Source: Dermacentor variabilis
Taxonomy: Eukaryota; Arthropoda; Arachnida; Ixodida; Ixodidae
Direction of reading: 5' to 3'
Length of the DNA: 64,000 nt
Assembly (NCBI RefSeq): GCF_050947875.1
Contig: NC_134568.1
Location: 260,210,115 to 260,274,114, forward strand
Shown: positions 36,801 to 51,000 of the stretch, piece by piece
Numbering within the stretch: position 1 is the first letter of the stretch
Layout: each line of letters begins with the position of its first letter
Program-made: the position numbers and the translations under genes
Notes under the pieces: generated by a model
The model's input: only the letters and a program-made list of their open reading frames with translations
Told to the model about the DNA's origin: nothing
Database searches by the model: none

Positions 36801-39800
36801 CTGTTTATTTTTGCGGACCTAAAAAAAAGTAAAATAACATTGCTAACGTCACCGTGATGGCGGCAACGTGATGCGGCACGCAGCGTACATCCCATGAGCC
36901 CACAAAAACCGAAAATATCCAGCACGGCAATAAGCAGCCGTCGTTGGTGTGGTCGTCCGGCTCTGCGCCGCAACTTCAACTACCGACCGCGGCGGCCGCA
37001 TTTCGATGGGGGCGAAGTGCAAAAGTTCTCGTGTACCGTGTATTGGGGGCACGTTAAAGAACCCCAGTTGGTCAAAATTAATCCCCACTACGGCTTGCCT
37101 CATGATCATATCGTGGTTGATCATATATATATATATATATATATATATCACGGCGAAAATTAATGAGCATTGGACTGTTGCATCATCTCGCTCAAGAAGA
37201 CGCCGCAGAAAAAAATTATTCGCGGTAATTCGGGGGCATGCAAATGGCTTTTTCATATGACTGGCTGTCGCAGTGGTTACTAATAGCGCACACAAAACCT
37301 TCCTTTCCTGGCGGTTAACGTCCGACGTTAGGGGGACTATCGTTATAACAAAGTAATGGATATAACAAAGTAAGTGCGACTCTCTCTTCAACTTCGTCAT
37401 AGCTTTTATTGTAGAATGTAGCGAAAAGTATCATTGAATATATTGTTTCAGATCTGCCCACTCCGTAGCAGCAGGCGCATGATATATTCTCGAGGATTCT
37501 CGATCGGAACTTCCGGGATTAAGATCTTTTCCTATGGGTTCCTAGATTTTGTTAACTGCCTACGTGGCTACCTATGTGCACATGTGCAATGGGATGTAGC
37601 ATTGCATCAAAAGAAAGAAAGAAAGACGCACTAACCTGATACAAGGGAGCAAACATGGCGATTATCCACACGACCGGGTAAGCTGCCCTGTAGGCCAGCA
37701 CGACGCGTGTCTTGTCGTTGTTGAGAAGAAATAAGAAAATACCTGTAGGAAGAAGGAACGTCGCATCAGTTAAATGACACCCTTAATTCGAAATGCGTAA
37801 GTTCAAATACGACGTACCAATAAGCGCATGAATTGAAAAGTTGATGATGAAGAGAGCAGTGACTTTTCCAAGATTGCGGTTTAGGTGGCTGATGTAGTCG
37901 TTACTTGCCAAAAGCTCCTGCAAACGCCAACAAAGTGATAGGGCAATGTAATTACTGTGCGCAAGATTCTTGAAATGTTCTCCCAATTTGGCGATAAACC
38001 TTTTCTCCCCCCCCCCTGTCTTTTTAATTGGTTGGTTCCAGAGAAACACGACAGGTACGCAGGATACATCCACACCTCCCCTCTCTGTATCACCGGAAGT
38101 GTGTATAGTCGTAGAAGCATCAGTGTGGGTTAGCTGACCACGCACTACGCACTAGGGCCGTACTCTCAATCCAGTTTTTACTTGTGCGCTAAAAAGCTAC
38201 TCAAGAACAGACACCGATCAGTCGTGACAAGGGATTGATTATTATCGAAGCCGGCCTTGCTAATGACAAGCAGTCCTTATGAATGAAAAGCCTTCTGAAT
38301 TTACAGAGTCCGCCCGGTCACTGGTGCCCCATCACTCATTGTACTCCGGCTGCGGCTGTCGTATGAGTGGTTTCAATCACGCATAAGCCGAGCAATGAAA
38401 AAGACACGTTAAATTCAATTATCTCTGCAGAACAGGCACCGAATTCCAAAAGTTTTCATGCTTTTACAGTTTGTCGTTGACCAGCTTCTTCGCCAATACT
38501 ACTGTACTACTGGCAACTGTACGATTGCCCGGCGCCTGTATTAGGAATCCATCGAGCGTAAGAAGTGCTGTGTGAATTCGCAGAGGTGTTTCGTTCGTAA
38601 GCACACTTCATCTGTGGCTTGCCACTTTTGCTAAAACTTCGCCAGATTACGATGGACTGGCAATTTTTTCTTGCGAACCACTATTTTGCTCGAACTCCTT
38701 CGCGAATACGTGCCCGGGCACTTGATAATCCGTGGATAGGCTTCCACAACCATGCACAGCTTTAGTGGAGCATGGCGTCCATACGGGGGAGAGAGAGAGG
38801 GGGAGGTGACATGGCTGTAGATGCGCAGAACAAGCCACGACGCCCAACTGTGCAGATACCCGCAGATAACGCGTAACAGGCTGGTTCGTGTCTGCGGGCG
38901 ATTTATAGGGTGAATGTAGCATATGTTGCTGGCCGTTATTGAAATCTTCCCAACGGACAGCGCAACAAAACCCAATACATGTAAGAAGAGATGCAAACAC
39001 AGAATAATTGCTACTTTTGTGTATCGTGGTCTGTAGCGTTATCCGTGGGCAAATGCTTTACCAAGCTTCGCCATTAGTAGGTTATTGAAACATTTTGCTA
39101 CAGAGTAGAAGTAGCATGCTTACTGGCTTTGTTATTTGACGTATATGCCTATTGCTGGGGCTCAACGAGGTTAGTCTAAAGCAGTAGCTACTGTCGTTTC
39201 AGATCACGTACAGCGTATAGCCCATCGCACTTGTCTGGAACGTGAGAACACTGAAGTGTTCGTCATTACTTTCTACCGCACAGGTCGCTGGCTCCACACC
39301 TGCTTCTGTTGTTCCTGTGCATACACTATCAAGTAGAACGACAGAAAGCTGAGCTAGTTGCTAAGGATTCATTATGCAAAAAAGGTGAGGCGTGCAGACA
39401 GGACACAATAGAAGTGGACAACACGAACGCGTTCGTGCTGTCCACTTCTCTTGTGTCCTGTCTGCACGCCTCACCTACCAAGTAGCCAGCCCCTGCTACC
39501 CGAGTGTCTTGCATTTTATTGTTTTCCATAATTTGAGCTTATTAAATATTAAATATTAAATATTCAAAACTGCAACGCATGCTCACTGACCTGGAGAGGC
39601 AAAGCCGAAGGGTGGGTCTAAAAATTAATCTGAAGAAAACTAAAGTAATGTTTAACAGTCTCGGAAGGGAACAGCGGTTTACAATAGGTAGTGAGGCACT
39701 GGAAGTGGTAAGGGAATACATCTACTTAGGACAGGTAGTGACTGCGGATCCAGATCATGAGACTGAAATAATCAGAAGAATAAGAATGTTCTGGGGTGCG

Positions 39801-40306
39801 TTTGGCAGGCATTCTCAGATCATGAACAGCAGGTTGCCATTATCCCTCAAGAGAAAAGTTTATAACAGCTGTGTCTTACCAGTACTCAGGTACGGGGCAG
39901 AAACCTGGAGGCTTACGAAAAGGGTTCTACTTAAATTGAGGACGATGCAACGAGCTATGGAAAGAAGAATGATAGGTGTAACGTTAAGGGATAAGAAAAG
40001 AGCAGATTGGGTGAGTGAACAAACGCGAGTTAATGATATCTTAGTTGAAATAAAGAAAAAGAAATGGACATGGGCAGGACACGTAATGAGGAGGGAAGAT
40101 AACTGATGGTCATTAAGAGTTACGGAATGGATTCCAAGGGAAGGAAAGCGTAGCAGAGGGCGGCAGAAAGTTAGGTGGGCGGATGAGATTAAGAAGTTTG
40201 CAGGGACAACATGGCCACAATTAGCACATGACCGGGGTAGTTGGAGAAGTATGGGAGAGGCCTTTGCCCTGCAGTGGGCATAACCAGGCTGATGATGATG
40301 ATGATT

Positions 40307-40344
<38 letters not shown>

Positions 40345-41968
40345 ATATTCAGTTCATACCATAGGATAGTTTTCCCCGTGACGTCACGGACGCAGCTTCT
40401 CGCCATGCTAGTACAGGGACATGGCGGGCCCGATGACGTCAGTGCACCATACAAGAGTCCATTGTCTTGCTTTTTGACGGTGACCGTTTTTCACCGGATT
40501 ATCATTGCCATCGATTTGTCGCTAAGCACATGCCGCGCCCGACGTGCTAGCATACCCAAAGATGGCGGCCACGATGATGTCAATGCATGTTCTCTGTTGA
40601 TGGCTTGCAGTCAAGTCATCGTGGCCGCTATCTTGGGATACTAGCTGCGTAAACAAGAAGCGTAACAGCACGACAGACACGTCTTGCTCCTAGCGACAAA
40701 CCTATAACAATGATCATCGGGTGAAAGGCGGTCATCACCATAAACCAAAGCAATGTACACGTAATAATTTGAAGCACTTACGTGATTGTGACCGCCATAT
40801 TTTGGAACTAGCATGGTGAGAAGATGTGTCGTGAAATTATGTGAAAACTATCTGCGCTAGATAAGAGAAGAGAGCCCTTGTACCGACTCGGCAGCCACGC
40901 GAAAGCAGCGCCTTCTTGCCTGTCATCTACACTTATCATTCACTGCTTGTTCCGTCACCTTTGCAGGGCTGGCTCATTTGGCAGCGCATTCTCAGAAACA
41001 AAACAGACTCTAACCAGCGGTGCCTACACCTGCAGTAAAAGGCGCTAGCGCACTCCGGAGAGTACCATATGATCATACCTCCCACTATCTAGACAAGTGT
41101 GATGGCCAGCTGTACTACGTCGTCACGAAACCTACAAGTGATCACTGTAGATCTGAGACTGCACGCAAGCGTTCGCCTTTATTCAGGTCGTTAATATGCA
41201 CTAAGGACCTGCCTTAAGTGTGCATTCTGATAGTTTGGTTTCATATAATCCATGCGGCTGTTTGGTAGCAGACAGTTTTTGCACTGAACGCAATTGTCTG
41301 TCGCGCCTGCTGTGTGGGCGTAACCTCCCTTTCTAAGCGGGTGCTCGTACGAGTGAGGGAGCGGCAACTCACGTGCATTCCCTCGCGGATGGTGATGCGC
41401 TTCTCTCGCAGCCTCAGCGCCACCCCACGCAGGTAGATGATGATCATCTCGCACTGGGTGCAGTAGTTGAGCACCACAGCCATCTCCACAAGGGTCATCG
41501 CCAGCTGGCCCAGGATCCGAATTGTGATCAGCACCATCGTCTTCCACCTGGACGCAATCCGTATTGAGCAGGCCGTTACATGGGTAGTCTTTCATACCAA
41601 AGTCTATATAGCTGCTTTGTTCTCTCTGTTTCAGGATTATTGCGCGTGAAGCAGTCGTCCCGTTCAGGTTTCACACACACTGAAAAAAGATTATGCATTT
41701 AGTATTGTTTTCTTTTTATCACGGCGCACCTTGGTCGTTGGTACTCACTCTGCTAATTTTGAGAAAGCTCTCTCCACAAGCTGCTCTTCTGTTTCCACGG
41801 CCAAGTTGTAAAGTATTTGCACCGCTGTCTGCATAACCGTCCACACTATGCCCGCCAGTAGGAACCTCCTGCCGAAAGGAAAGTGAAAAGAGTTGCGCGT
41901 TATTTCACCGTGCGCGTTAGAACCATGCAATTGCCATTAAGATAGCGTCGCATCCTAAGCTTACACGC

Positions 41969-42000
<32 letters not shown>

Positions 42001-45000
42001 GCACGCGCACACACACACACACACACACACCACTAGCACCTGCCCCTCCTTTTCACCTCTCCTCACTTCTTCCCACTTAATTAATTAATTAGTTATCTTG
42101 CTTTCGCCCACCTGGGCAGTACCAGGAGGGGTAAAAGTACAAAACAAAAGAAAAAAAAATGGAATTACACATATTCAGAACTCAAATAACAATGAAACCA
42201 TAAAAGAATCAGTACTGCTTAGCAATGACAATGGCAGAGTGTTCCATTCACCAGTAGTTCGGGGGAAAAATAAAATTTGAAAACGTTAGTTCTTGTCTGA
42301 GAGGGAGTTAAGGATTCTGAGTGACGTTGTTTAGTTAGCAGTGATGCTAATTCTCATGGCCCGGGGCGCCATGAGAATTTGTTATCTTTAAGGAGAAAAC
42401 GAAACTTAAGCCTCAGAACTTCATGACACGTTATTCCTAGGTATACCCATCATTGTCATAATAAAGGAGAAATTTGCTACATATAGGAGTAGAGGGTTTA
42501 GACTTCCGGCGTTCCAGTTTTAACGCCATAGCACATAGGGCCCTGCGTCGCAGAAAATCAGGCGTTGGCGCCGGTGGCTTGGTCCGTGAGTGAAAATTGC
42601 CGCATATCTTTAGGTATATATGTATGTCACGCCTTTCTATATGACATGCGGGCTATATTGCCACACCATTTCATCACTAAAGTTGCGCATACCTTGTCTT
42701 GCATTCTTGACAAATTTATCCCTCAAAATTTTGAGAATGACAGCCCACAAACAAATGACATGAAACAAAACACCGACACCACATGTCTTTTATGGTAAAT
42801 CATTTTTTTTATTGAAATGAATATTAGGAGAGGTTGGCGCCTTTATAGTGGCACGGGCTTCTCCTTGTCACTTGGCAAAGGAAACAAATTTGCGTAAAAA
42901 GGGAGAATAGTGACACACAATATGACACTCAGTAGAACACTGGATGAATAAAAAATATACAGTCCAACTGTACATGAATCGCAAAGTTCTGTGCTTGAGT
43001 TCAGTACACGTACGCATATATAAAGTCAGATATTTTGAACAGCCAGAACACACAACACATGCAATACACTGCAAGTACAGAACAGAATTATACATATTGC
43101 GTAAAAGTTGCGATCACCACATAAATCAATTTTGAACCACGAACAACATTTATGTTACTCATTTAGCGTATTAGGATCCATCTGAAACTTAATATTTTCC
43201 CAAAATGTTGGTGTCCTCTAAAAACGTTTTCAGATCAAGAAGTGCTCTTTTCTGAAGGCCCACAGTTGGCCATGGGCCAAGTATTTTTTTTTTAGAGTGA
43301 ATGGTAAGCTTCTGCCTAATATCAACACATTTACTTGCAGTACCCTTCTTTGTGGATCGTATTTCGTGCACTCGAGGAGAAGATGATGCGCATCTTCGTC
43401 TGGATGGCCACAAGAACACTGAGGACTAGAGACACGTTTTATCCTGTACAAGAAGTGTCTAGTAAATGCAGTACCAAGACGCAGGCGGTGTACCAATGTT
43501 TCAAATTTTCTATTGTCTCTTAGATTTTCCGGCATGGATAAGTTTATACATGAGTCTAAAAATTATAATTCCAAGTTTTTAGTTTGCCGATCAAACCAGG
43601 TAGTTTTTCTGAGGCGACAGGAAATCTGTCTCAGGATCAGACGGACTTCACTACGCAGAGGGGAAGATTGGTTGTCTCTGCGTTATTGTGCGCCCGATTT
43701 GCAGCTGCGTCCACTGCAGTATTACCAGGAATATTGCAGTGCCCAGGTATCCACTGAAATGCAATTACGTGGTTCATTGCGCTTGCTTTTGTAAGTGCTT
43801 TGAGCGCATCATACAATAGCAAAGTATTCAAAGAATTTTTCTTATTGCTCTGTAAAAATGTGAGATCGGCTTGCGAATCGCTAAAGATAAACAATTTCTG
43901 CGAATGCTTTTCTGCTGTTATGAAACGCAAAGCCCACAGGATTGCAAACAGTTCTGCCACGGTGGAAGATGTCTCTCGGGATAATTTAAATGTTTGCTCT
44001 AGCGCTAAATGTGGAATGACGAATGCTCAAGTCGAGGAAGTTATATGACACGAACCATCTGCAACACGTGGATGTACTGGGGATATAATGAGTAAATTTG
44101 GAAGAGTGCCAGTTGTTGTTCGGCTATGAACATGTCTCTCTTAGATATAATCCCGTCAACCGATAATTCTATTTTAGGACCTATTAACATCCAGAAAGGG
44201 TAACTAACATCCACTTTGCATAATTCAAATTTTGGTAATAATGCTTTATGTTCTCAAACAACATCATTAATATTGCTTTTGTTTCTTTCGGTAAGCGTGA
44301 GGTTTAATGGATGCTTCTCGTGTTGGGTTAAGATGCGATAAATATGCCGGTATGTTTGAACCGTTCGTACGAGTGGAAATGATGGGTGACAAGCTTCAGC
44401 AATTACTAAAGAACTCGAGGTAGCCTGCGGAACCGCAAAACACACTCGCAGCCCGGTTGCCAGCAAACGTTGAAGACGTTCCTCAGAAGTTTGCGATAAA
44501 CCATGGAGAATAGGTGCCGAGTAAGCAATTTTTTGCTTTATGGGCGTGTTATGAAGTTGAAGTAGTGAAGAGACTGATCCCCCCCCCCCCCCCCCCCACG
44601 TTGTGCCAGCGAGTCGCCAAAGTACGTTTATTACTGCATTGGTCTGCTTTTCAATTGCGCGGGTGTGTGATGCTTATGTCAGCTGGCGGTCAAGAATAAC
44701 TCCAAGAAATTAATGGTCTTTCACAAACATCGAACTTTGCCCATTAAGCGTAAGTTCGAAATTATTAAGCTGTCGTCTAGTGAAAGGAAGTACGGCTGTC
44801 TTTGCGTATGAAAGACTCACGCCTTTTTCTTTTAAAAAGGTGTCTATACTATCAAGACCCTCTTCCAGCGTTGTTTGAATGTCTTGTATATGAGATCCAG
44901 AGGCCCATATGCAGATGTCATCTGCGTACAGAGAATACTGTAGACCAGACGGGAGTTTTTGTGGCAAGGCTGCCATGACACAGTTGAATAAAAACGGACT

Positions 45001-48000
45001 GAGAACACTGCCCTGCGGAACGCCCTGCGTGATGCTGTGATAATTACTATCTCCTTCGATTGTTTCCATAAATAGTTTTCTGTCTTTCAGGAAATTTGAT
45101 ACCCATCGCAGTGTTCGACCGTGTAGGCCAAGCTCTAACATACCAGCAAGGACGTGTATGTGACTTACAGTGTCGAATGCTCTTTGAATGTCTAAGATTA
45201 CTGCCACTGTCACATTTCCACAAATTCGTTCATGTTCGACGCATGTGACAACGTCTAATACTGCATCCATTGTAATTTTGTCGAAAACCGGTCATGTAGT
45301 GGAAAACACATTTCTGTGTTCACACCACCATTGCAGTCGACTATCTATCATCTTCTCCATTAGTTTGGAAAAACAGCTTGTGAGACTGACAGGTCGGTAG
45401 GAGTCAAGACAAATGAAAGTCTTTCCTGGTTTTAGTACTGTAATTACCCGACCTAATTTCCATGAATCTGGAAGAGTCTCTCTTATCCAGATATCATTAA
45501 ATATCTCCAAAAGAGCCATTCTTCCTACTGGACCTAGATTCTTTAGCATCACATCCGTAACACCGTCTGGGCCTGCGGTTGTTTTTGTACGGCATGACGA
45601 AAGAGCACATTTCAATTCATTTAAACTAAACTCACAGTCAAGTTGAGGATGTTGTGACATAAAGCACGCACAAACCTTCAGTTCTGCTAGTGTTGTCTAA
45701 TTTGTAAATTGTAGGGAAGTAAACGGAAATCCTGGTCTGGATATAAGTTGACAGAATTCGTCAGAAACAGATGTTTCCGGAGTGCCTCGAGCTAAGGCAA
45801 GGGCTCGGAAGGGATGGCTCTGGGTAACTGGACCACTAAAATATCGGACAACTGACCATATTCTGGGAACTAGAGTAAACGGAGACAACGACGCGCAGTA
45901 TTCTCGCCATCTTCTCGTACCTAATTTTTGTAAGCGTCTGCGCGAAGTTGACCGAACTTTCTGTGCCATCTTCTAGTCATCCAGTTTTCCACTGCAGAGG
46001 TAAGCACGTTGTGCGTGTCTTCTAATTGCTCTTAGACACTCATATTCCCCGTCGACTGCAGCGTATTCGTTTGGAACAATGACGTGCTTTGTGCAGATCT
46101 TGTAAGACTCACACAATAATTTGCAAAACTTTGAAAGTTCGGATTTTTCGCCCAATGAGTTACTTAATTGGTGACGAAAAACTTTGCCAATTACTATATT
46201 TTTGAGTAGCGCCGGATCCCTTCACTCCGTATGAGGCGATGTTTTACCAGGATCGGAAAATGATCACTACCGTGCGTTTCTATGTCCGTTGACCATTCAA
46301 CGCCATCAAGGTCTTGTGAGCAAAGCGTAACATCTATATACAGCTTGAGTAGCGAAAACCCCCGCAAGAACGTTGGAGAGCTGTCATTTAACACGATAAG
46401 ATTACTTTTTTCTGCGGCAGACTCTATAATGCTTCCGCGGGAATCATAGTCAGCCTTAAATATTAAAAAGTGCGAAACAATAACAGGAACCTGAAAATGA
46501 CGTAATTTTGCACAACCTCCGGGATCGCCCCACGCAAGAGGCCGTGTTTCTACCAGAAAGCTCGCCTCCTTACATAGCGTTCGTCGCCAACGTTTCCCGG
46601 TAAACATTACGGTTACATAAGTTCCAGTTGCCTGGAGGCATGAGAAGCAGTCAGGGATCTTTGAATGCTATCGCGTTCCGCTCTTTAAACGAAGCTTAAG
46701 CATCCTCCAAGATTTTAAATGGGAAGCTATCCACGCGCAATGAATTGAGAAAAACCTGCTAAACAGCCCTGCTCTTTGGCAGCTAGCCGGAGACACTGAT
46801 CCCAACTGATGAAACTCTCGACTTCGATTAAGAATCCAGAACACTGGTTTTCTTCACATTTAGCCTCAAACATTTCCACGCTACCAACCAACCTGAAAAA
46901 AGTTGAGGAATAACCAACCTCAAAAAAAAAAAGGCAACGAACTTACATGTACAGTGCTCTGAAGACTGCACTGCTGCAATAATTAAATGGTGGCCCTGAA
47001 AAAAAAATAATTCTTGGGTTTTACTTGCCAAATCACGATGTGATTGTGAGAGTCTCCGTAGTGGTGGGTACTCCGGATTAATTTCGACCACGTTGGGTCA
47101 TTCCAACGTACACCTAATGCATGGCACACGGGCTTTTTTGCATTTCGCCCCCATCGAAATGCTGCCGCCGCAGCGGGGATTCGATGCGGCGTCCTCGGGC
47201 TTAGCAGCGCAACGCCAAAGCCACACTATACGCCACCGCGGCCGGTGGCGGCCATGAAATTGGTGGGCTGTGAACGACTTGAATATTGCAAAAGAACCGA
47301 ATTGTTGTCCGTCGGCTTTAACTTTTGATATCGCATGCACCGCAGGGGTAGTAGCGTACGATCGTTCTGCTTTCTGTCCTAAAGTGGAAAAATGAGAAGG
47401 CGCTTGAAAGTTCGTCTGAGAGGGTGCAAGTTGAGCTCAGTGGCATGTTATCTTCTCGCATGGCCTTTTACTATAATTGTGGTCATTGTTGTTATCTATT
47501 TGGTAACAGAAAAACTGCTGTGAAACGTACGGGTAATGATGCCCAAAGTACAACATGGGTGCGCCTTGAGTACACCTATGCAAAATGCTATGCAGTCAGT
47601 ATGCATATTATCAACTAGTATTTTGCATGCATGTATGTTACGCTTCCGCCGTTTCACAAAAGGGATAGTTTTATTCAATTGGCCAAAATATCTTGGCTTT
47701 TTTAATATAACTTCCTTTATTTATTTGTTCGCCCGTTAATGAACGCATTTGGTATGATCAAAGGAAGACATATCGAAGTACATAATTTTGTTTTAAGAGG
47801 AAGCTTTAGCTCGGGCCCAACTCCTACGCGGCCTATTCAAATACATGTAAAACGCAAAAACGCTTTTCTGAAATGACTCCTGGACTGATTTTAATGAAAT
47901 TTGTTGCACTTGAGAGAGAAAGTTAAATTCTAGTGACTGTTGTAAGCGGAATTTTGATTTAGGGCCTGAATTTTATAAGAAAGATTTTCAAAAAATTTAA

Positions 48001-51000
48001 AGTTTGAAAAAAATAGACGCACGAAGTTTATAGATTAATAGCTCTGCATCAAAAACATATATCGCGGTTCTGTAAACGGCATCCATCAGATCATTCAAAG
48101 CGGACAAATTCGATATGTCAATTTATATCTTTCGTGAACTTGTTACGTTGTGTACAAGGGTTCTGCAAAAGTTGTATATACACATTACTAAATTTTTTTT
48201 TAGGTTCATGTGCAACAGATCAATTTTGTCCGCTTTAGATGTACTATCAAATGCAATTCACGGAATTGTGACATCATTTTGCCTTCCTGAGTTGGAGAGT
48301 AGTAAACATGAGAGTTTCGTTATCTGAAGACTTTCGATTTTTGCCAATTTTAATAAAAACTTAACCATCTAAATCGAAAATCGCAAACAAACAGTCACTA
48401 GCTTTTAAGTTTTTCCTTTAAATGCAACAAACCTCGTCAAATTTGGTGCAGTGGTTGCCGAGAAAACCGAATTCCTTTACATGTATTTAGATAGGAGCAC
48501 CCGAGCGAAAGCTTCCTCTTAAATGAAATGAACACCGAGATACATTCGCTAATGTCTTTTTTTCTGTAGATAAACACCATGAAATTAAGACCTAGTTATG
48601 ACAGGCCTCCCAACCCGAGGTTATAAAGTGAGACCGCGTAAAGATTCGAATACATATTGGTTTCTCACTAGCGTGACGTATTTGCATGTCATCCTCATCA
48701 TAACGCGGCCGCCACTGCGTATAAATGAATTCGCAAATTTGGCGTTTGTTTCTTTTGACTTTTTAAATTGTACATCCCAATAAGAAATTCTCTCTGTGGG
48801 CGAAGTCTTACTGTGAATAATGTAACACGTATAAGAAGTTAACTATACCTTGTAATTGTTATGATGATCCGCTCCGTGAAGTACGCCGACGACTGCAGAA
48901 AAACCTGAAAACAAAAGAAAAATATATGACGACACCTAATCACTTCTGATAAGTTGTGAATGTTAAAGCATTAATGTGCAATTTAATTTCGCCGAACGAT
49001 CCTTCGAGATTTGCGCTGCGAGTAATGTACCATAGCATTACGTGCTGTCCGAGCCAGAAAGCAGCAGCAGCCTGCGGTTGCAACGCCGCATATAACCGAC
49101 GTCCTCCTCGACGAGAGACCGAGGAAGTAGCGGCGGCGACCAAGGCCGGCAGGCGCGCGCATGAGCTAAGTCCAGTGGGGGTGAGAGAAAGAGAGAGAGT
49201 GAGAGTAGCGTGACCCACATGCGCGCGTCACGCGACTGTCACGCGACAACCCGTCTCGCCCCGCGGCGTCGCGTCACCGTATCTGCTCCATCAAGGCGAG
49301 CTGGTGACGTGGCGTCGTGCCGATGCCCTCTCCCCTCACGCAACACCGTTTCGCCCGTTCTGCTCCGTCGAGGCGCGTTCGTGACGTGCCATTGCAGCCA
49401 ATGGGAATGTAGGTGCCGTTTCGCTGCTACAGAAGCCGGCTTTTTCGCTCAGTGGGTATTTGGTGCTTTCGCATCAATAACAGTGACGAGTGAATCGACA
49501 TCGGTGCGCAAAGCTACACCCCTGGTACATCCATGAAACGGTATAGCCTGATGTTGTTTTGTTTCGCAGAGCTGTTTTCACACAATAATCTCTGGCATTC
49601 TAAAACACAAAACGAGCTGAGCGTCCTGAAATGCATCACTCATAGCTGTTTATAACCACAAAGTAATAACAATTATGAGATGTATTACAGTCGGAAAAAG
49701 TACAGAGTCGTAAATTAACGCTTTCGAATGTACGAAAATTTATAAAATTTGCCAAACGTTTCGAAGAACGACCGTGTCTCCAAGCAGTCTATAACTGTGC
49801 AAGCTTCGTAGCGCCAAAACTGCAGAGATTAAGATAGACTACGGTGCTCACTGTCCTAAACCTCGGAACGCTGAGTGGCTTCACAACTTTTGACAGAGCC
49901 TGTCCTTACGAGTATCTGTTGCGTTTTTAAGTGCATTCAGTGTTCTACCGAGCAATAAAATACCTGCTTAACATTTATTTTATTTGGTGGAGAGCTTTGA
50001 GCCGTACTTCTGAACTATGTTATTTCATTTACTTACAAACAAAAAGAACGTACCGAAGTTCATTATTTCTTTCAACAGTATATGCAATTGTACTTATTCC
50101 GCCCACTACGTTAAATTGCACAGGTATAACGTCATGAGCTGTTATATTCAATCCCTTATCACAAAGACATCACAAAGATATTGTAAAGATTTTACAGAAA
50201 GCAGTGAACACTTATCAACAGGCAAAAAAAAAAATGCAGCTTTGTTCTCCCCTCTCTGGTGTAACGAACGCTTTATTTAATGCGGCCTAGAACTATCTTA
50301 AACCCTGCGTGCGATTTCATCATGTCACCGCCATTTCAACTGAAGTCGTTCACTTGTTTCCATAACAAGTAGTGTACGTTTTAAGTACAGCCCTTAGGCT
50401 GTTCGCTATAGAGCGCACGTCACCCTACAGAAACAAAGAAAGTAAAATAAGATTACCGGCGTCCCATATTGCGTTATCGTTAAACAAATACGGTGTTTAG
50501 CAGAGAAAGACAAAAGTACTAAAAGCGAATGAAAGCATGCGGAAAGCGAGCACCCCGTTTCGTACTATACTACGCCCTCGCAGTGACCTCTGCAGCCACT
50601 GCAGACAGGAGAAAACTTATCGCGCGACAGATAGAAAAGCTACACTAAGCGTAAACACTGTCCTTGGTCAAGGTCTGGCCCCTTGCCAGCAAAAGGCGCG
50701 TCTATACCGCTCCTTGACCTTAGTACAATGCAGGCGCTGCCCCGCTGTGATTCGCAGCTTTTGCGCAATATTGTTTCCTGGCCTCGCCAAGCATTGCGGG
50801 GCGATAGTCCTTGTAACTACCTGCCTGAGCTCGGTTCTACTTCCCTCCGTGTCCCCTGGCATCACACTTGCACGTAACTCCATACGAGAAATTGATCGCT
50901 TGTAATCAATAGCATTTTTTAATAATTCTGTAATTGGTAGATTGCTTTTCCCGAAGGAACGTTAAAGACAACAGATCTTTTTTTTTTCTATTAGTAAATT

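Larger units (their letters stand above)
42801..46456 (-). mobile_element. I-like LINE with RNase H, 5'-truncated
   Basis: 3,656 bp on minus, flanked on both sides by TAAAT (42,796-42,800 and 46,457-46,461), a likely 5-bp target duplication. It encodes, from high to low coordinate, the end of an endonuclease, a reverse transcriptase, an RNase H and a C-terminal cysteine-histidine region, then about 380 bases of 3' sequence ending in an A-rich tail. RNase H after RT is typical of the I superclade. Several frame breaks and stops make it inactive. It has the same orientation as the receptor gene whose intron it occupies. Confidence 0.85.
42522..46715. mobile_element. MITE copy B, split by an I-like LINE
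   Basis: The left half (42,522-42,800) matches the start of copy C at 52,633 (AACGC.ATAGC end, CGTCGCAGAAAATC.GGCG, AGTTGC.CATACCTTGTCTTGC). The right half (46,457-46,715) matches its end (AAAGTGCGA..CAATAACA, CACGCAAGAGGC, GTTTCCCGGTAAAC, GCTATCGCG, GAAGCTTAAGC.TCCTCCAA). The 3.66 kb between is the LINE. Confidence 0.82.
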
